Source: an uncultured Desulfobulbus sp.
Lineage (GTDB): Bacteria; Desulfobacterota; Desulfobulbia; Desulfobulbales; Desulfobulbaceae
Assembly: GCA_946539945.1 (NCBI GenBank)
Contig: CAMNHX010000002.1
Location: forward strand, 1-17,054
Direction of reading: 5' to 3'
Length of the DNA stretch: 17,054 nucleotides
In this document: piece by piece, positions 14,596 through 17,054 of the stretch
Layout of the letters: the number at the start of each line of letters is the position of its first letter
Position numbering within the stretch: the stretch's first letter is position 1
Translations under genes and position numbers: made by a program
Notes under the pieces: generated by a model
What the model saw: only the letters and a program-made list of their open reading frames with translations
What the model was told of the DNA's origin: nothing
Database searches by the model: none

Positions 14596-14784
14596 TAGAG
14601 CGTTCCCGCTTTGTCTTTTTACTGTCTACTTTCACCGCTTCGCTGGAAAGTCTGAAGCGCGAAGCGCTGAAGGCTTTCCAGTGCGCCAGCACGGTGAAAG
14701 CAGTCATGGAGAATACCGGGAAGGCGGCGGGAGATGCTTCACTTCGTTCAGCATGACATCAAAAATGAAAACGGAAACGCTCTA
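14596..14784. mobile_element. 189-bp non-autonomous element with terminal inverted repeats (MITE-like)
   Basis: The left end TAGAGCGTTCCCGCTTT (14596-14612) matches the complement of the right end AAACGGAAACGCTCTA at 15 of 17 positions. The middle is a nested hairpin: CTTTCACCG (14629-14637) pairs with CGGTGAAAG (14692-14700), CTGGAAAG (14643-14650) with CTTTCCAG (14674-14681), and AGCGC-GAA-GCGCT sits at the tip. The right half (14711-14758) carries the GAATACCGGGAAGGCGGCGG box and the TTCAGCATGAC end shared with the other dispersed copies. No transposase is encoded. It ends 9 bp from the stop of the acidic protein gene. Clear target duplications are not evident. Confidence 0.6.
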
Positions 14785-14793
14785 TTACCCTGT

Positions 14794-17054
14794 TTACCGT
14801 TTCTTCATGGCTTCGCGAATCTCTGCCAACTCCTGTTCAAGCGTGGAGCGAAGCTCGGCAATTTCCTGATGCAGGGATGTATCCGCAACCGGCGCGACAG
14901 GGGCTGTCGGAGCAGCAGGTTTGGGCGCAGAGGTAATCAGCGTCTGAACCCACTGGGTGTAGGCAGTCACAGTTTCCAAAGTAATATGTTCCTGCGGCTC
15001 GGCAAGCGAGTTATAGAGGCTTTCCACAATGGCAGCAGTTTGTTCGTTGTCCCGATCCGCCCGCTTGGGCAGGCCGGACAGCACTGTATCCAGCATACTG
15101 GCCGCTGCCATTTGCACCGGTGAAAGCGGCGTGCTTGTCCGTAGGTTCTGCAGCTCTTGCCGGGTACTCTCCAAGTGTGCGTCCGAATAGTGAGAGAGCA
15201 GGGTTGGCAGGGCTTCGCCCAAGGCACTCAATGAATCGGCAGAAGCTGCCGGAGGTACTGGAGTTTCATCCAGCATGGCGCTCAAGCCCTGGTCCGCAAA
15301 CGTCTCTTCTTCGTCGGCAGGAACACTGACACTGGGCGCAGACTCGACCGCTTCATCCAGAAGAGAGGTTGCCTGCTCCTGGGATGCCTGTTCACCTTCT
15401 TCGGGCATGGCGACCTCGGTCAAGGTCTCTGCAGCAGACGCCGGAGAAACAGTGGAACTCTCCTCCTTCGGCTCGGCGTCAAGAGCTGCATCCGCTTCTG
15501 TGAAGGCAAGTTCCTCGTCCGGGATGTCTTCAATATCATGTCCGCTCATCAGGAAATCGCGCACTTCTGCGCTGTCCAGATCGTCAAAGCCGCTGGGTGT
15601 GGCTTGTGCTTCAGACTTCTCCAGCACAAGCGGAGTTTCTTCAGAAAGCGCATCTTCCAGCGCGGCAGAAGCTTCTTCCGCCGTTGCAGCAGCTCCCGAT
15701 TCAGCGTCAAGTAGCGCCTCGTCCAACCCAAGCGACTCTTCCTTCTCCGGCGTTTCCACTGCAAGCGCGTCTTCCAGCGCGGCAGAAGCTTCTTCTGGTT
15801 CTGGTGTTGCAGCCGGGACCGGTTCAGCATCAAGCAGAGTTTCATCCAGTCCAAGCCCAAGCGATTCTTCCTTCTCCGGCTCCACACCAAGGGCTTCATC
15901 CTGCGCCGCAAAAGGTTCTTCTGGCGTTGCTGCCAAGACCGGTTCAGAATCAGGCAGAGCCTCGTCCAGTTCAAGTCCCGACGACTCTTCTTTCTCCAGC
16001 ATTTCCACAGAAAGCGCTTCTTCCTGCGTCGCGGAAGGTTCTTCTGGTGTTGCAGCCGGGACCGGTTCAGCATCAAGCAACGTCTCGTCCAATCCAAGCC
16101 CAAGCACTTCTTCTGTCTCCGGCATATCCTCGGCACGCGCATCATCCTGCGCCGTAGAAGACTCTTCCGGTACTGCAGCCGGAGATGGGGTGTCGGTGAC
16201 AAGTTCTGACTCGGATGCGGGAGCAGTCAAGAGTGTATCGTCCAGCGCAGGCGCTCCTTCCTCTGTCTGATCGCTGACCGCTTCGTCGACAAACAACGCT
16301 GCTTCCTCTGTTTCCTGCGCAACAGGCGTCGCTTCTTCAGGAGAGCTATCAAAGAAGCTGTCCAACTGGCTCTGGAAGATCGGATCGCTCTTTTCCTGCA
16401 CAGGAACAGTGCTACGTTCCGCAAGGTCTTGCAGCGCTGCAACCACATTGTCGTCATAGTACGGAGGCTTATCCTGCCTTGAAGCCTGTGAAGCCGCCTC
16501 CTGTTTGCCGGTCAACTGCTCGTCCGTGTTGACCGCCGTCTGGGCCGGAGCAGCTTCGCCAGCATTGCCAAAGAAACCGTCCAGTTCTGCAGCAAGCTCC
16601 TTGTTGGCCTCGCTGTTAAACAGAGCGCCTTCTTCCGGCAGCTCGATACCATCCAGAGCGTCAGGCGCTGCCGTCGCGTCCGTTGGGACCGCATCGGTGA
16701 AGAACGCTTGGTCATCTGCTGACAGGGTAGTCATGTCCGTAGGAGCTACTGCTTGCGGAGTATCTGGTGCGGCATCGGCAAGGAGCGCATCACCATCAGC
16801 AAAGGTCTTGTCCTCTGCTGCTGCCGGGGCATCGGCAAAGAGTGCCTGATCATCTGCCAACACCTTGGCCTTGTCAAGCGCGGCAGCCGTATGCGGCGTG
16901 TCTGGTGGGGCGTCTGCCAGAAGCGCATCGCCACCAGCGAAGAGAGTTTTACCTTCCGCTGCTGCCGGGGCGTCTGCCAAGAGTGCATCGCCATCAGCAA
17001 AGAGTGTCTGTCCCTCTGCGACCGGTGCTTCCTGCGCAGGGGTAGGAGCCGCTG
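14794..17054 (-). CDS. Acidic repeat-rich protein of unknown function, 5' end outside the window
   Basis: The frame is open to the window edge, so about 752 C-terminal residues are seen and the true start is missing; the TTG at 16980 is internal to the repeat and not a convincing start. The protein is dominated by Ala, Glu, Asp, Ser, Leu and Pro. Near the edge are repeats containing GDALLADAP (16690-17054). Further in are four or five 35-45-residue acidic repeats built on LGLDETLLDAEP and ATPEEP (15617-16115). The C-terminal part is more conventional: a helical domain (about 14950-15240) and a final coiled-coil-like, highly charged helix (14797-14880). No transmembrane segment is seen in the visible part. 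Such acidic tails occur in secreted, surface or scaffold proteins, but the function is unknown. TAA stop at 14794; terminator downstream. Confidence 0.75.
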   Translation of the reverse strand, partial: AAPTPAQEAPVAEGQTLFADGDALLADAPAAAEGKTLFAGGDALLADAPPDTPHTAAALDKAKVLADDQALFADAPAAAEDKTFADGDALLADAAPDTPQAVAPTDMTTLSADDQAFFTDAVPTDATAAPDALDGIELPEEGALFNSEANKELAAELDGFFGNAGEAAPAQTAVNTDEQLTGKQEAASQASRQDKPPYYDDNVVAALQDLAERSTVPVQEKSDPIFQSQLDSFFDSSPEEATPVAQETEEAALFVDEAVSDQTEEGAPALDDTLLTAPASESELVTDTPSPAAVPEESSTAQDDARAEDMPETEEVLGLGLDETLLDAEPVPAATPEEPSATQEEALSVEMLEKEESSGLELDEALPDSEPVLAATPEEPFAAQDEALGVEPEKEESLGLGLDETLLDAEPVPAATPEPEEASAALEDALAVETPEKEESLGLDEALLDAESGAAATAEEASAALEDALSEETPLVLEKSEAQATPSGFDDLDSAEVRDFLMSGHDIEDIPDEELAFTEADAALDAEPKEESSTVSPASAAETLTEVAMPEEGEQASQEQATSLLDEAVESAPSVSVPADEEETFADQGLSAMLDETPVPPAASADSLSALGEALPTLLSHYSDAHLESTRQELQNLRTSTPLSPVQMAAASMLDTVLSGLPKRADRDNEQTAAIVESLYNSLAEPQEHITLETVTAYTQWVQTLITSAPKPAAPTAPVAPVADTSLHQEIAELRSTLEQELAEIREAMKKR
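15617..16115 (-). repeat. Coding acidic repeats (about 115-135 bp units)
   Basis: At least four degenerate units encode the pattern E-E-S-L-G-L-x-L-D-E-x-L-L-D-A-E-P, then ATPEEP, then a segment like AALEDALAVETPEK. Lengths vary between units by a few codons, including a PEPEE insertion. Nucleotide similarity remains visible (for example the recurrent plus-strand GACTCTTCCTTCTCCGGC-like blocks), pointing to recent duplication or gene conversion. Confidence 0.7.
16690..17054 (-). repeat. Coding repeats with GDALLADAP / DDQALFADAP motifs
   Basis: Alternating motifs GDALLADAP and ADDQALFADAP recur three times each, counting the divergent copies, with a longer period of about 46 codons and a shorter one of about 20. 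The repeats run off the window edge, so the full number is unknown. Confidence 0.65.

Noticed and set aside
14734..15123. 129-aa plus-strand reading frame crossing the repeat element and the acidic gene
   Set aside because: It is antisense to the coding region and starts inside the repeat. Its opening residues are the typical spurious translation of such dispersed repeats.
15275..16270. 331-aa serine-rich reading frame on the plus strand
   Set aside because: It is the antisense shadow of the acidic Ala/Glu repeat gene; low-complexity codons keep the opposite strand open.

Overview
The window comes from a bacterial chromosome, and its main content is a compact anti-phage island. Moderate-to-high G+C in the flanking genes, Shine-Dalgarno starts, and an Ala/Glu-rich acidic repeat protein beside an M24 peptidase would fit a Gram-negative sulfate reducer of the Desulfovibrio type. 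That assignment is a low-confidence inference, because no taxonomic marker gene is present. All credible genes are on the minus strand.

Layout from right to left, in the direction of transcription. (1) 17054-14794: the 3' part of a gene for a very acidic, repeat-rich protein, cut by the window edge. It is followed by a 189-bp terminal-inverted-repeat element and a rho-independent terminator. (2) 14550-13934: about 600 bp without a gene. It holds a dispersed repeat with three tandem 26-bp hairpin units, a small hairpin and a widely spaced 16-bp inverted repeat. (3) 13933-1613: six tightly packed genes. These are a 612-aa protein of unrecognised function, BrxP (PAPS-reductase/DndC-like enzyme with two Fe-S motifs and a DUF4007-like C-terminus), BrxC (P-loop ATPase), PglZ (alkaline-phosphatase fold), a short BrxL (AAA+ ATPase without room for a Lon protease domain) and a 65-aa CxxC/CxxC protein. 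(4) 1612-1328: more copies of the same dispersed repeat family. (5) 1327-122: an M24 (Xaa-Pro peptidase-like) enzyme. (6) 42-14: a promoter with a palindrome, facing a gene outside the window.

The set brxP-brxC-pglZ-brxL is that of a type 4 BREX phage-exclusion system. It has no PglX methyltransferase; the PP-loop sulfotransfer-type enzyme BrxP takes that place. The expected self-mark is therefore sulfur-based (phosphorothioate-like) rather than methylation. BrxC, PglZ and BrxL would form the ATP-driven machinery that blocks unmodified phage DNA. Junctions of -8, -8, +12, +6 and +1 nt imply one translationally coupled transcript.

The least explained parts are the 612-aa first gene and the 65-aa last gene, which are not core BREX-4 genes. 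A perfect Shine-Dalgarno and ATG lie inside brxP and could release the DUF4007 part as a free 255-aa protein. A sharply A+T-rich block fills the middle of brxP. Related direct repeats bracket the whole operon.
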